Counted from the first letter of the stretch, positions 37,777 through 47,815 are shown. The stretch: 64,000 nucleotides of DNA from Desulfosarcina sp. BuS5 (GCF_028752835.1 NZ_CP087952.1:1779041-1843040); one strand, 5' to 3'. Numbers and translations are program-made. The notes: generated by a model not told the origin, from the sequence alone.

Positions 37777-39735
37777 TTAAAATTCTTTTTTAAGAATATC
37801 GTCGGGTATTATCTCGAGAAAGCGGCTCGGGTTGCATAAAAAGCTGTTTGAGCTTTTGTCGTAGACATTTTGCGGGTAAATAAAAAAGAGATTTTCCTTT
37901 GCGCGTGTTGCGGCAACATACATTAGCCTCAGTTCTTCTTCAAGGTCTTTGTCATTATTTAAAGCATAGGCCGACGGAAAACGTCCGTCAAGGGTCCAGA
38001 TAACAAATACAGTATTCCACTCTAACCCTTTGGCTGAGTGCACTGTGGAAAGAACCAGCCTGCCTTTATCTGAAGGATTTGTCGTAAAGGAGTCATCTTT
38101 CACTGTATTTGGAGGCTCCAGGGCCATATCTGTTAAAAATTCTCCCATATTCCTGTATCGTTCCATAATCCCAACAAGATGCTCAAGGTGTTTTCTGCGT
38201 TTGTGATGATCATCATACATTGTTTCCAAGAGCGGTGTATAATATTCTATTACAGCTTCTCCCATGTCGGCGACAGTTACTGATTGTGAATCCATTTTAG
38301 CGAAAAGCCCCTTAAGCTTCATAATGCCCTCGGCTGCCTTTCCCTTAAGTTTTATGCCCGACAGGCCGGCATCGATTCCTTTTTCTGAAACAGATTTGAA
38401 AATTTTTCGTGCCGCGGCGGGACCGATTTTATTAAGAAGCATAAGAATTCTATACCAGCTTATTCTGTCAACCCGACTGGAGAAAGCCCTTAAATGAGCT
38501 ATTACATCCTTTATATGAGCGGAATCCATGAATTTGAAACCACCCATTTTTATAAAAGAAATGTTATTTCTGGTCAGTTCTATCTCAAGTCCGAATGAAT
38601 GAAAGCCGGACCTGAAAAGTACTGCTATCTCATTTACGGGTATACCTTTTTCAGCAAGGTTTTTTATTTTTTTTACTACAATTTCTGATTGAGCATATTC
38701 ATCCTCAGCGTTTATGATAATGGGCATGGTTTCGCCGTGTAAATTTGTAAATAGTTTTTTTGAATATTTTGTTGCTGCATTTTCAATCATCTTGTTTGTA
38801 AGGTCAAGAATGGGTTGAGCACTGCGATAGTTCTCTTCCAGCTTGATTATCCTTGTGGAAGGAAAAACATCGGGAAATCTCATTATATTCATGAAGTCTG
38901 CTCCCCTGAAAGAATATATGCTCTGGGAATCATCGCCTACAACCATAATATTCTTTTCATCGCCGGCAAGGAAGTATACTATTTCTGCCTGTACAGGGTT
39001 TGTGTCCTGATATTCGTCTACCATGATGTAACGATACAGCGACGTAAGCTTGTTGCGAATTTCCGGGTGTTTTTTTAAAAGCAGATGTAAAAATATCAGA
39101 AGATCGTCATAGTCAAGGGCATTATTTATTCTTTTTTGATTTGCGTATTCTTTATTCAGCTCAATAATTGCTTCCAGGTCATTGAAGAAATGCGGGTAAT
39201 CACGGGAAACTACATCTTCCAGGGATAGAACCTTATTGACAGCCCTGCTGAAAATATTGGCAAGAGTCTGTTTCCTTGGGAATGAGCGGTTTTTTGAGCC
39301 GTAGCCGGACTCTTTTCTTATAATATTTATTAAACTTTCGGTGTCTGACCGGTCCATAATATAGAAGTCATGCCCAAACCCGATTTTTTTTGCGTAGGTT
39401 CGCAGCACACTGTTTGCAAAAGAATGAAAAGTTCCTCCTGAAACCATGGCGCATCTTGCACCTACCAGCTGTGAGGCACGATGCAGCATTTCCTGGGATG
39501 CTTTTCTTGTAAATGTGAGAAGTAGAATAGATTGAGGAGGGATGCCTTTTTCCACAAGGTAGGCAACCCTGTAAGTAAGAGTCCTGGTCTTTCCACTTCC
39601 AGCACCCGCAATAATCAGGAGCGGTCCTTCAGCACTTGTTACAGCATCAAGTTGAGAGGGATTAAGTTCCTTCTCATAATTAATATTAAATTGCCCGGAA
39701 TTGTCCGCTGGTTTTATTTGTTCTTTTATTTTCAT
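37777..39735 (-). CDS. UvrD/Rep/PcrA-type DNA helicase
   Basis: 652 residues, superfamily 1A. The motifs in order are Q-motif LNPSQLDAV, Walker A IAGAGSGKTRTLTYRV, motif Ia LLLTFTRKASQEML, Walker B MVDEYQDTNPVQ, motif III VVGDDSQSIYSFRGA, motif IV LEENYRS, motif V VLSTVHSAKGLEW and motif VI LRLMYVAATRAKENLFF. It is slightly shorter than UvrD, so the exact paralogue (UvrD, Rep or PcrA) is not fixed. Role: 3-prime to 5-prime unwinding in repair or replication restart. Confidence 0.9.
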   Translation of the reverse strand: MKIKEQIKPADNSGQFNINYEKELNPSQLDAVTSAEGPLLIIAGAGSGKTRTLTYRVAYLVEKGIPPQSILLLTFTRKASQEMLHRASQLVGARCAMVSGGTFHSFANSVLRTYAKKIGFGHDFYIMDRSDTESLINIIRKESGYGSKNRSFPRKQTLANIFSRAVNKVLSLEDVVSRDYPHFFNDLEAIIELNKEYANQKRINNALDYDDLLIFLHLLLKKHPEIRNKLTSLYRYIMVDEYQDTNPVQAEIVYFLAGDEKNIMVVGDDSQSIYSFRGADFMNIMRFPDVFPSTRIIKLEENYRSAQPILDLTNKMIENAATKYSKKLFTNLHGETMPIIINAEDEYAQSEIVVKKIKNLAEKGIPVNEIAVLFRSGFHSFGLEIELTRNNISFIKMGGFKFMDSAHIKDVIAHLRAFSSRVDRISWYRILMLLNKIGPAAARKIFKSVSEKGIDAGLSGIKLKGKAAEGIMKLKGLFAKMDSQSVTVADMGEAVIEYYTPLLETMYDDHHKRRKHLEHLVGIMERYRNMGEFLTDMALEPPNTVKDDSFTTNPSDKGRLVLSTVHSAKGLEWNTVFVIWTLDGRFPSAYALNNDKDLEEELRLMYVAATRAKENLFFIYPQNVYDKSSNSFLCNPSRFLEIIPDDILKKEF

Positions 39736-40207
39736 AGCAGTGGCTTAACGAAAACAGCTCATAATTAGCAGTGCCTGAACGAAAACTATCTATCATGTTG
39801 ATAAAATAAGGTTAGCCGACACCTCCAACGTATTTAGTTATCAAGCATTGTAAACATTATTTAGAGAGGATGCAATTATTTTTTTGAAGCAATAAAAACA
39901 TAACAACCTTTTAAACTAATTGCCAAATAATAGAGTTATCCATAATTTTTTATCTGTAATTTTCAACAAGCTTGTTGATCATGGCCTTGATTATTTTATG
40001 GTCAGGACTGACAATTTCTTCACAGAGCAACGGTTGCATGCTGAGTAGGATAGTTTTGTACCAGCCTGTTTTTAACATTTTTAGGTGGTAAAATCTACTC
40101 TTGATCCCCCTGGATTAAAAGCGATATAATTTCTTTTGAAGAATGTCGGGATATTTTTTTGTTATGAAAGATATGTTGCGGCACAGCAAAAGCGAAGGAA
40201 TCTGTGG
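39736..40207. other. Intergenic with two direct REP-like copies
   Basis: This lies upstream of the helicase gene. Copies of a REP-like sequence, TTAACGAAAACAGCT (about 39744) and GTGCCTGAACGAAAACTATC (39771-39790), are in tandem. The same motif occurs in inverted pairs at 44.2-44.4 kb and 57.0 kb. A possible 42-residue gene is listed separately. Confidence 0.45.
39950..40078 (-). CDS. Possible 42-residue small protein
   Basis: ATG 40078 opens a frame beginning MLKTGWYKTILLSMQPLLCE and ending with a positively charged helix. Codon use looks normal, but there is no ribosome site. It could be a small protein, a leftover C-terminal fragment, or chance. It lies upstream of the helicase on the same strand. 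Confidence 0.25.
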   Translation of the reverse strand: MLKTGWYKTILLSMQPLLCEEIVSPDHKIIKAMINKLVENYR

Positions 40208-40984
40208 ATGATTAATCAAAAACAAATAGCTCTAAATAAATTGAATGACCGTATAAGGAGTTGTATTAACTGCCGGTTATCCTTAACAAAGCAGAATATA
40301 ATTTGTGGCGAAGGAACTTTAAATGCCCGTTTGATGCTCATAGCCCTATCTCCTGGAGAGAATGAGGATAGAGAGTGCAAAATGTTTATTGGACCATCAG
40401 GTAAAATATTAGATAAGCTTTTACATATCGCTGTCATTAGCAGGGATTCAATCTATATGACAAATTTGATTAAGTGTAAGCTGCCCAAAAACAGGAGGCC
40501 CAAACAGGATGAGATAGAGGCTTGCAGCCATTTTTTAGATGAGGAGATAGCTATATTGTCGGCTAAAATAATTGTTCCGTTAGGTTATTACGCGGCAAGA
40601 TATATTTTTAAAAAGTATGCTTCGGATCCTCCCCCGGCGCGTGCAGATTACCGTGCGCTTTACGGTAGACTAATTCTTTTAAATGAAAAAAAAGTATTTC
40701 CATTACCACATCCGGCTTCTTTACTTTACAATCCATCTTATAAGGCGGAGACTGCTATAAAATATCATAAATTGCAAATTCTTTCCCATAATTGTAAATG
40801 GTATTCTATGTGCCCGATGAAATGTTATTTTGAACATGGACGTTTGGAAAAAAAATGGATAGAATTATATTGTAAAGGTGATTGGGAAGATTGTGTCCGT
40901 TATCAGAAAGAAGAAAAGGGAGCTTATCATCCGGATTGGATGCTGCCGGACGGAAGCATCGATGAGAGTTTGCGGTATAGATGA
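40208..40984 (+). CDS. Uracil-DNA glycosylase family 4/5-like protein with a cysteine-rich tail
   Basis: About 258 residues from ATG 40208; an upstream TTG start is possible. The core resembles Fe-S uracil-DNA glycosylases: CINCRLSLTKQNIICGEGTL, LMLIALSPGENEDRECKMFI, GPSGKILDKLL and MTNLIKCKLPKNRRPKQDEI, with late PLPHPASLLYNP. It removes uracil from DNA in relatives; here the motif 1 residues differ slightly (ALSPGENED). The last about 70 residues add CKWYSMCPMKCYFEHG and an acidic region not usual in the family. First gene of a group with larB. Confidence 0.75.
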   Translation: MINQKQIALNKLNDRIRSCINCRLSLTKQNIICGEGTLNARLMLIALSPGENEDRECKMFIGPSGKILDKLLHIAVISRDSIYMTNLIKCKLPKNRRPKQDEIEACSHFLDEEIAILSAKIIVPLGYYAARYIFKKYASDPPPARADYRALYGRLILLNEKKVFPLPHPASLLYNPSYKAETAIKYHKLQILSHNCKWYSMCPMKCYFEHGRLEKKWIELYCKGDWEDCVRYQKEEKGAYHPDWMLPDGSIDESLRYR

Positions 40985-41024
40985 AGCAAAATATTTTTTT
41001 TATGGACCTGACAAGGAATTTTAA

Positions 41025-41774
41025 ATGGATATGAAATCTTTGAATGCGCTCCTCAGGGCGGTTTCAAGCGGCAAAACAAGTGTTGAAAATGCGGCGGAAA
41101 AACTGAAAAATTTATCTATGGAAGATATTGAATATGCCCACATCGACCATAATCGTTCCCTGCGGAAGGGGTTTCCCGAAGTTATCTTCGGTGAGGGGAA
41201 AACAGCAGATCAGATAATAGGCATAATGGAGAAAATACTTGTGCAGGAGCATGTTTTACTTGTGACTCGTGTCAGCCCGAATAAAGCCGACAAGATTCTT
41301 GCACACTTCCCGGAAGCTAAATTTTATAATGATGCCGGAATGATAATCTGGAAAAAGGATACAATTTCTATACTGGGAAAAGGTGAAATACTTGTTATTT
41401 CAGCCGGTACTTCGGATATCCCGGTGGCCAGGGAAGCCTATCTTACTGCCAAAGCCATGGGCAATGAAGCCGGCTATCTGTACGATGTGGGAGTAGCCGG
41501 GATTCACAGGTTGTTTAAGCATAAAGAATTAATCAGCAATGCCGCAGTGCTTGTCGTGGCTGCCGGAATGGAGGGCGCCTTGCCCAGCGTTGTGGCCGGG
41601 ATGGTGGACAAGCCTGTCATAGCAGTGCCGACCAGTATAGGTTATGGAGCAAGCCTGGGTGGTTTGACGGCTCTTTTTGCAATGCTGAACAGTTGCAGTT
41701 CCAATGTGGCTGTTGTAAATATTGATAATGGTTTCGGAGCCGGGTATATGGCATCTATGATTAACAGGGTTTAA
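41025..41774 (+). CDS. larB: Nickel-pincer cofactor carboxylase LarB
   Basis: 249 residues. LarB carboxylates and hydrolyses NaAD to start the Ni-pincer nucleotide cofactor used by lactate racemase and related enzymes. The PurE-like core is clear: ILVISAGTSDIPVAREAYLT, VGVAGIHRLFKHKEL, LVVAAGMEGALPSVVAGMVD and VIAVPTSIGYGASLGG. LarC, LarE and a LarA-type enzyme are not in the window. Start ATG 41025 follows AAGGAATTTTAA. It is 9 bp before the amidohydrolase gene. Confidence 0.92.
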   Translation: MDMKSLNALLRAVSSGKTSVENAAEKLKNLSMEDIEYAHIDHNRSLRKGFPEVIFGEGKTADQIIGIMEKILVQEHVLLVTRVSPNKADKILAHFPEAKFYNDAGMIIWKKDTISILGKGEILVISAGTSDIPVAREAYLTAKAMGNEAGYLYDVGVAGIHRLFKHKELISNAAVLVVAAGMEGALPSVVAGMVDKPVIAVPTSIGYGASLGGLTALFAMLNSCSSNVAVVNIDNGFGAGYMASMINRV

Positions 41775-41782
41775 GATTACCA

Positions 41783-42967
41783 ATGAAGACCAAAAAAATA
41801 AAAATTAGCGCTGGATGGTTGATTGACGGGACTGGCGCACCGGCGCGCAGGAATGTAATTCTCGAAATTGAAAACGGCATAATCCAAAGCCTGTCTGATT
41901 CACAATTTTATAATGTTGATCAGGACGACATTGCGGATTTTTCAGCTTCCACTATTATTCCCGGTTTGATAGACAGCCATCTTCATCTATGTATGTCCGG
42001 CACAGATGATCAAAAAATAAGGCAAAAGCAGCTCAAGTCGACATTTGCCGATGCAGAGCATGTAATTTCAGCGCATCTGCGCCAGTTGCTTTTATCCGGC
42101 GTGATTGCCGTGAGGGACGGAGGTGATTACGGGGCCTATGCTTTACGCTATAAAAAAAAACGATATGATAAAAAAAAGGGCATTGTTGATATAAAAACAG
42201 CGGGGCGGGCATGGCGTAATCATGGAAGATATGGAAAGCTTATCGGGAGACCGCTATCCCGGGATAAAACTCTTGCGGAGGAAATACTTTATAATGATGA
42301 AAGCATAGATCATGTAAAAATTGTTAACTCCGGCCTTAATAGTCTAAAAAAATTCGGCAAGGAGACTCCGCCACAGTTTAATTTGAATGATTTAAAAGAT
42401 GCTGTAAATGCTGCATCATCATTAGGACTTAAAGTTATGGTGCATGCTAACGGCCGGCTTCCGGTAGAAAATGCGATTGAGGCGGGCTGCGCCTCGATTG
42501 AGCACGGTTTTTTTATGGGGAAAAAAAATCTTGGCCGAATGGCTGAAAAAAAGATTACCTGGGTTCCCACAGCCTGCACAATGAAAGCCTATGCAGAGTA
42601 TCTATCCCAGGATAGCATTGAAGCCAAAATCTCAAGAAAAACCCTGGAAGATCAGCTCGGGCAGCTTGTCAGGGCAAGAGCACTTGGTGTTACTGTTGCG
42701 GTTGGTACGGATTCAGGCAGCTTGGGCGTGCACCACGGCAGTTCCATTATTGAAGAATTAAAATTATTTATGCAGGCAGGTTTCTCTTTGGAAGAGACTC
42801 TCAAGGCATCGGTTCTGAATGGTTCCGCACTTATCGGACTAAATAAAACAGGACCGATTATCAAGGGAAACAAGGCATCTTTTATAGTTGTGGACGGGCC
42901 TCCCGCAGGTTTACCGGGAAGCCTGAAAAATATTAAAGCCGTTTATAAGGAGGAAGCATGGCATTAG
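41783..42967 (+). CDS. Amidohydrolase-family protein
   Basis: 394 residues. The metal ligands fit the amidohydrolase superfamily: PGLIDSHLHLCMSGTDDQ (HxH), the histidine in LKVMVHANGR, the next in SIEHGFFM and the aspartate in VAVGTDSGSLGVHHGS. The lysine position has VKIVNSG. It resembles imidazolonepropionase/prolidase-like members; the substrate is unknown. Its last 10 bases overlap rtcB, so coupling is likely. Confidence 0.8.
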   Translation: MKTKKIKISAGWLIDGTGAPARRNVILEIENGIIQSLSDSQFYNVDQDDIADFSASTIIPGLIDSHLHLCMSGTDDQKIRQKQLKSTFADAEHVISAHLRQLLLSGVIAVRDGGDYGAYALRYKKKRYDKKKGIVDIKTAGRAWRNHGRYGKLIGRPLSRDKTLAEEILYNDESIDHVKIVNSGLNSLKKFGKETPPQFNLNDLKDAVNAASSLGLKVMVHANGRLPVENAIEAGCASIEHGFFMGKKNLGRMAEKKITWVPTACTMKAYAEYLSQDSIEAKISRKTLEDQLGQLVRARALGVTVAVGTDSGSLGVHHGSSIIEELKLFMQAGFSLEETLKASVLNGSALIGLNKTGPIIKGNKASFIVVDGPPAGLPGSLKNIKAVYKEEAWH

Positions 42968-44165
42968 AAATATTTGATGATCCTTCCAGCATGAAGGTTC
43001 CCATTAAATCATGGTGTGCAAATATTGAGGCCGGAGCCAGGGCACAGGCCCTCAATGTCGCTAATCATCCTGCTGTTTTTCACCATTTTGCCTTAATGCC
43101 GGACTGCCACCAGGGGTATGGAATGCCCATCGGCGGTGTTGCGGCTTTAATGGATGCTATCAGTCCCAATATGGTTGGTGTTGATATAGGCTGCGGCATG
43201 ATTGCGGTTCAAACCGATATACCGGTAAAATATCTTCTAAAACAACAGATCAGAGAGATCCTTGAGCAGATTAAACGGACGGTGCCGGTAGGTTTTAACA
43301 GGCATAAAAAATGCAGACCTGGGATGGTTTTAAAGCAGGGCCGCCCAAATGGATGGATACAAAAAAATGGGATACTGCGAAAAAGAGTCTCGGCACACTG
43401 GGCGGCGGGAATCATTTTATAGAAATTCAGGTAGATGAGAGCGACTGCGTCTGGCTTATGCTTCATTCCGGTTCCAGGAATCCGGGCAAGACAATAGCCG
43501 ATTTTCATAACCGGATCGCCATAAAATTAAATAAAAAAATGAATATCAGTGCTGCAAACAAAGATCTTGCTTTTCTTCATTCCGATTCAAACGAAGGAAA
43601 AGCTTACCAAAAAGATATGAATTTCGCCCTTGCGTATGCCCTTGAAAATCGTAAACGGATGATGATCCGGTTTAAACAAATTTTTGCCGAAACTTTAAAA
43701 AAATTTCATCAAACAGAAGTTAACTTTATGCAGGAAATCAATATTCATCATAATTTTGCAGCTCTGGAAAAACACTTCGGCAGACAGGTCTGGGTCCATC
43801 GCAAGGGCGCTACATCCGCCTTAAAAAACGAAATGGGCATCATTCCAGGCTCAATGGGCACTCCTTCTTATATTGTCAAGGGGCTCGGTAATCCGGAATC
43901 TTTCATGTCATGTTCACATGGCGCCGGTCGTATTATGGGAAGGGGGCAGGCCTCTAAAACGCTTTCAAAGGAAAAATGCGATAAAGCTATGGAAGGTATT
44001 CTGTTCGACAGGTGGAACAAAATTTCACGGGGCAAAAAAAAGGGACTTTTTGATTTGGGAGAAGCCCCGGGCGCATACAAGAATATAGACTCGGTTATCG
44101 AAGCGCAACTTGATCTTGTAAAGCCTGTGGTAAAGCTTAAACCATTAGGTGTTGTTAAAGGTTAA
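42958..44165 (+). pseudogene. rtcB: RtcB-family RNA ligase, frameshift in an A-run
   Basis: ATG 42958 follows AAGGAGGAAGC. The first about 118 residues (MPDCHQGYGMPIGGV, GVDIGCGMIAVQTDI) read normally to FNRHKK, where six A's (43306-43311) are followed by the wrong frame. The rest is one frame back: TWDGFKAGPPKWMDTKKW, GTLGGGNHFIEIQVDESD, MLHSGSRNPGKTIADFH, VHRKGATSALKNEMG and SCSHGAGRIMGRG. Together about 402 residues carry the Cys and His metal ligands and the guanylylated histidine. RtcB joins RNA 3-prime phosphate to 5-prime OH ends. A missing A or an assembly error would equally explain the shift. Confidence 0.85.
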
Positions 44166-44404
44166 TTAGTGCCTGACGAAAAAGCTAAAATTGTCATATT
44201 TCCGGTAGATTAAGGATGCTTTTCAACTCGAAGTTTTTTAGCCATTAGCATTTAGCGATTAGCTTTTATCTTTTCAAATCAAACAGATAGTTCCTTGAGC
44301 CAATAGCTAAATGCTAGCAGCTTTTCGAAAATCTTCGTTTCTTGAATAATGTTTAACTATCCGAAATAGTACCTGTTTTAGTTTTCGTTCAAGTACTAAT
44401 TAAG
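44162..44404. repeat. REP-like pair bounding about 240 bp
   Basis: TTAATTAGTGCCTGACGAAA (44162-44181) and, inverted, TTAATTAGTACTTGAACGAA (44404-44385) form the ends. Between them are AT-rich sequence and the short motif TTAGCATTTAGCGATTAGC. No gene is present. It fills the space between the convergent rtcB and 1009-residue genes. Confidence 0.55.
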
Positions 44405-44429
44405 TCCCATTCCGATCAAAAATTTTTCA

Positions 44430-47400
44430 TTAAATGATCTGTAAATTTATTTTGGATTGAGCTATTTTTTTAATCGCCTTCAGATATTCTTTTGAATAAT
44501 CAAGGTAGAAAGATAGAGGCTTGGAAAAATTGTTGCCGATGAGTCCATCAACGAACAAAAGACTAATTTCCCTTTGCTGATTCAGGATAAATTGAGATTT
44601 CATCAGGATTTGGCGCTCTTCGTTAGAAAGGGTTCGCAGGATTCTGTGCAGGGCAATCCTGGCACGAGGCTGATACATCCAGAAATAAAGCAGATCAAGA
44701 GCATTAATGATCATGATCTTTTCAAGATCGAGCACTTCAGCGTTTCTATTTTGCCGGAGCAATTCCGGAGATTCAAGTAGCTGCAAAACCTTGACTTCAG
44801 GAAAAAGGAGTTCCAGTTGGGCATAGATATCGAATAATTGTTTTATCTTGGTATCATATTCCCGCAAGCGTTCGCAGATGTTATGGTAACGATCTGCTGA
44901 TCCCTCAATGATGCCTGCAATAAAATCCGAGGCGGCTTTGGAGATTATAGCTGCCCACTTCTGAAGAATATCGTCAATTCCTGCAAAGCCGATATAGGCC
45001 AGAATCCCTCCTGTTGCAGCGTTTAATCCTATGGCAATCGGTATAGACAAGATACTGCGAAAAAAATTTCCCAAAACAGCGCCTCTTGGCAGACCACGAA
45101 AAGCATTATGTGTGGAGATATATATTCCATTTGCGAGAGCCATAAATCCATAGAGCGCTGCAGGATTAGTGGCAGTGGTAATTCCCAGAAATCTATCCAG
45201 GACAACGGTTTTGACAACATAATCGAGTAAAGGGACGGAAAACCCTGTAAAAAAAAGTGAATCAGTAATCCGTGTCCAGCTTACATAATCATTCCATCTC
45301 AATAAAGGAGAACGCCGGATACCTCCGCCGCCTAGAACGGATTGCAGGACATTACGTAATCCGGTAATGCCGAACCATATAAAAGCCCCAAAATAGGCCA
45401 ACAGCCACCAGTCTTTGGTCAGGGCAAAAGTTGCAAAGGCAGGAATAAAGCCGATAAGCACTTTTAATCCGTTTTTTAGGCCGCTGTTGAGATATTTCAA
45501 AGAAATTTTTTTGGCATTCTCTTTTGTTTCCGGACTATCAAGGGATAATCCGTTGTCGCTCTCTGTTTGAATACCTCCCAGGGTTACGATGTTGCCCGGG
45601 CTTTCCATGTGAATGGAAGACTCCTGAATGACCCAATCCTCATGGCGCTCTTCTCCCATCATTTTCAATATGGGAACACGACGAATCAAGTTATAAAATG
45701 CGTTTCCAGAGGCATTTGGACTTATTCGGGGAATACAGGTTGTTCGCCGAAAAGCCTTGATCCTTATCGGAACGATTTTCCGAACGGGAGCAACGGAGCT
45801 TTTAATTTTTTTTTGCGCCCTTTGCGGAAGGGTCTCTTTGATTGCCAGCCCCATTCCGTGTACACGCGCTGAACGGCCGGTTGAATCGCTTCCGATGCGG
45901 GCTTTCAGGATAGTCCCTTTGTACAGATCTTTTAATGTGGTAATATCATGCAGGATATTTAAAAGCTTTCCAATCCTGTTATTTTTTTGAGCATCATCCG
46001 ATGCCTCCAGCCGGGCAATAATTTTACGGATGAGCTGTTTCAGACTAATGACATTGCCATCATTGATGGCTTGTTGCAGTCGATTTATTTCTGCAACGTG
46101 GGTGGTCTTTCCGGCGGCATAGTCTTTAAGATTAAAAATTTCAAGCCGGGTTATCATGCCATTGCAATCATAGAGGATCTCAAGTACATCATCGACCTTT
46201 AGATTACTCAGGTTAAGCGTGATGTGGAAGGCGGAATGAAGCCGGGTTAATTTTTCGATCAGCTCACATGGTGACAGTTTAAGCATATCCGGTACACCAG
46301 GGAGGTCGCAAGGAATATTTGGGTCATCTATTTCCGGATTTTCGGCTGGCTGAAGGTAACGCTCCAGGATAGCATCCGAGTCCAGCTTGTTCATATTTTT
46401 TACTGTATTTTCAATCTGTCGGCGTTCTTCAGGATTAGCCTGGGCATAACGATCTCGAAGCACTGTAACACGGGCATCCATGGCGGGCAGTATCTCTGCA
46501 TGGATAAATTTCGCAAGGTGAAGGAGCGAGGCCTGACCAGTACCCACAAAGGACAAGAATGCAGATTTATCGAGCGGGCACAGATTAATCCCATAAGTCT
46601 CATTAATATCATGACAATGTTTTTCATTGAATTCCTGAAACATTGCCATGACAAAACGCTGCTGATATTCAGAAACTTTCCGGCCATCTGCCATAAATGC
46701 GGCGACAGATTTTTCCGCCAAAAAAGATAAAAAAGCCTTAGAGTCCGGAAAGCCTCTTGGTACCCAGATCAGTTGGGCATACTTCATATAAAATGTTGCG
46801 GGAAACTCTACCCCGATTCGTATAGTAATCCCTATAATTTCTCCAGCTTCCAGGAGTTCAACAACAAATCTGGGTTCAAGGTAGTTGTAGTAGACCACCC
46901 GCAGACGTTTAATCCCCTTAATCCAGGCGTCCATTATTAAATGGCTGGAAGACTTTCGCCCTTTTGTATTTGCATCATGAACATGGTCGTCGAAAGTTAT
47001 TTGATTCCATTCTTCAGGCATTTCCAGAAGATGGTAACGGCGCAGCTGTGCCCGAATAATCCGTGGATTACCGGTTGCGGTTGTCCTGAAATCATGTGCG
47101 AGTTCAAGTTGACGCCGGTAGTTGCCGTGGGCCCGGACCAATTCTTTCATAATCTGCAAGAGAACCCGGGCAGTATTTTTTGGTAAAGTACCACCTGTGG
47201 CATTCAAAATTTCATCTCTCAAGGATCGCAATGCGCTTAAGCGGTCATTAATCCCGCCCACATCCAGAAATTCCAGTAAATGGATTATGGCATGTGCAAT
47301 ACGCAACCCTCTTGATTCTGCCATCTCTTTGATTCCGTGCGGATGAAGATAAGGGTAGACTATTTTTTTTGTATATTTACGGGCACTGTTCCTGGTGAGT

Positions 47401-47459
47401 ACATCATTGACAATATTCAACAATTGATGATCTCGTTTATCAAAAAAAATCTTGCGCAT
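44430..47459 (-). CDS. Large membrane protein with PHP-like N-terminal region, unknown function
   Basis: 1009 residues. Around residues 175-240, ITFDDHVHDANTKGRKSSSH, then YYNYLEPRFVVELLEAG and IRIGVEFPATF, are reminiscent of a PHP phosphoesterase metal site (HxH and a GxE strand). After a basic middle region, roughly residues 690-870 hold several hydrophobic segments (VLIGFIPAFATFALT, LLAYFGAFIWFGITG, GAVLGNFFRSILSIPIAIGL, GGILAYIGFAG). The C-terminal about 150 residues are helical. No known full-length family is recognised. Confidence 0.6.
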   Translation of the reverse strand: MRKIFFDKRDHQLLNIVNDVLTRNSARKYTKKIVYPYLHPHGIKEMAESRGLRIAHAIIHLLEFLDVGGINDRLSALRSLRDEILNATGGTLPKNTARVLLQIMKELVRAHGNYRRQLELAHDFRTTATGNPRIIRAQLRRYHLLEMPEEWNQITFDDHVHDANTKGRKSSSHLIMDAWIKGIKRLRVVYYNYLEPRFVVELLEAGEIIGITIRIGVEFPATFYMKYAQLIWVPRGFPDSKAFLSFLAEKSVAAFMADGRKVSEYQQRFVMAMFQEFNEKHCHDINETYGINLCPLDKSAFLSFVGTGQASLLHLAKFIHAEILPAMDARVTVLRDRYAQANPEERRQIENTVKNMNKLDSDAILERYLQPAENPEIDDPNIPCDLPGVPDMLKLSPCELIEKLTRLHSAFHITLNLSNLKVDDVLEILYDCNGMITRLEIFNLKDYAAGKTTHVAEINRLQQAINDGNVISLKQLIRKIIARLEASDDAQKNNRIGKLLNILHDITTLKDLYKGTILKARIGSDSTGRSARVHGMGLAIKETLPQRAQKKIKSSVAPVRKIVPIRIKAFRRTTCIPRISPNASGNAFYNLIRRVPILKMMGEERHEDWVIQESSIHMESPGNIVTLGGIQTESDNGLSLDSPETKENAKKISLKYLNSGLKNGLKVLIGFIPAFATFALTKDWWLLAYFGAFIWFGITGLRNVLQSVLGGGGIRRSPLLRWNDYVSWTRITDSLFFTGFSVPLLDYVVKTVVLDRFLGITTATNPAALYGFMALANGIYISTHNAFRGLPRGAVLGNFFRSILSIPIAIGLNAATGGILAYIGFAGIDDILQKWAAIISKAASDFIAGIIEGSADRYHNICERLREYDTKIKQLFDIYAQLELLFPEVKVLQLLESPELLRQNRNAEVLDLEKIMIINALDLLYFWMYQPRARIALHRILRTLSNEERQILMKSQFILNQQREISLLFVDGLIGNNFSKPLSFYLDYSKEYLKAIKKIAQSKINLQII

Positions 47460-47639
47460 GAGTTACTCTTGGAAAGTTTTGGTATTTCCTTTTGTATACT
47501 TTTAAATGTTTTTTTCAGCCAATGCTGTCATTTCTGTTATTCTTTTTTAGTTTGATACTTGAAAGGAAGTATGTCTTATAAATATAATCTCAACTTTCGG
47601 AGTAGTGAATTCATCTCTATTTCCCCTCCAATTGAGGCG

Positions 47640-47780
47640 TTCAATAAGTAGCAAGGCAGCAAAGGCAATAAGTCAGACAGTACGCAGTTGGAACTGGCAG
47701 TTACGGCCAGGTGACATGATTGAGGTTTACGTCCGGTTCTGATAGAGCCTGAAGGGGAAGTTCCTTTGGGCTACTTACCC
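47640..47780 (+). other. Probable 3-prime end of a group II intron (remnant)
   Basis: TTTACGTCCGGTTCTGATAG (about 47728) matches the end of domain V in bacterial group II introns, followed by a domain VI-like GAGCC...GGGCTACTTACCC. The upstream intron and reverse transcriptase are absent. The rest of 47460-47815 shows nothing else recognisable. Confidence 0.45.
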
Positions 47781-47815
47781 GGGGGCTGGGGGAGAGGCTA
47801 CCCGATTGGGCTATT

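Noticed and set aside
43306-43311. Programmed frameshift in rtcB
   Set aside because: The context T AAA AAA lacks a full slippery heptamer and no stimulatory structure was seen; mutation or sequencing error is simpler.
41025-44165. Complete lactate racemase cofactor operon
   Set aside because: Only larB is present; no larC, larE or larA-like gene was seen.
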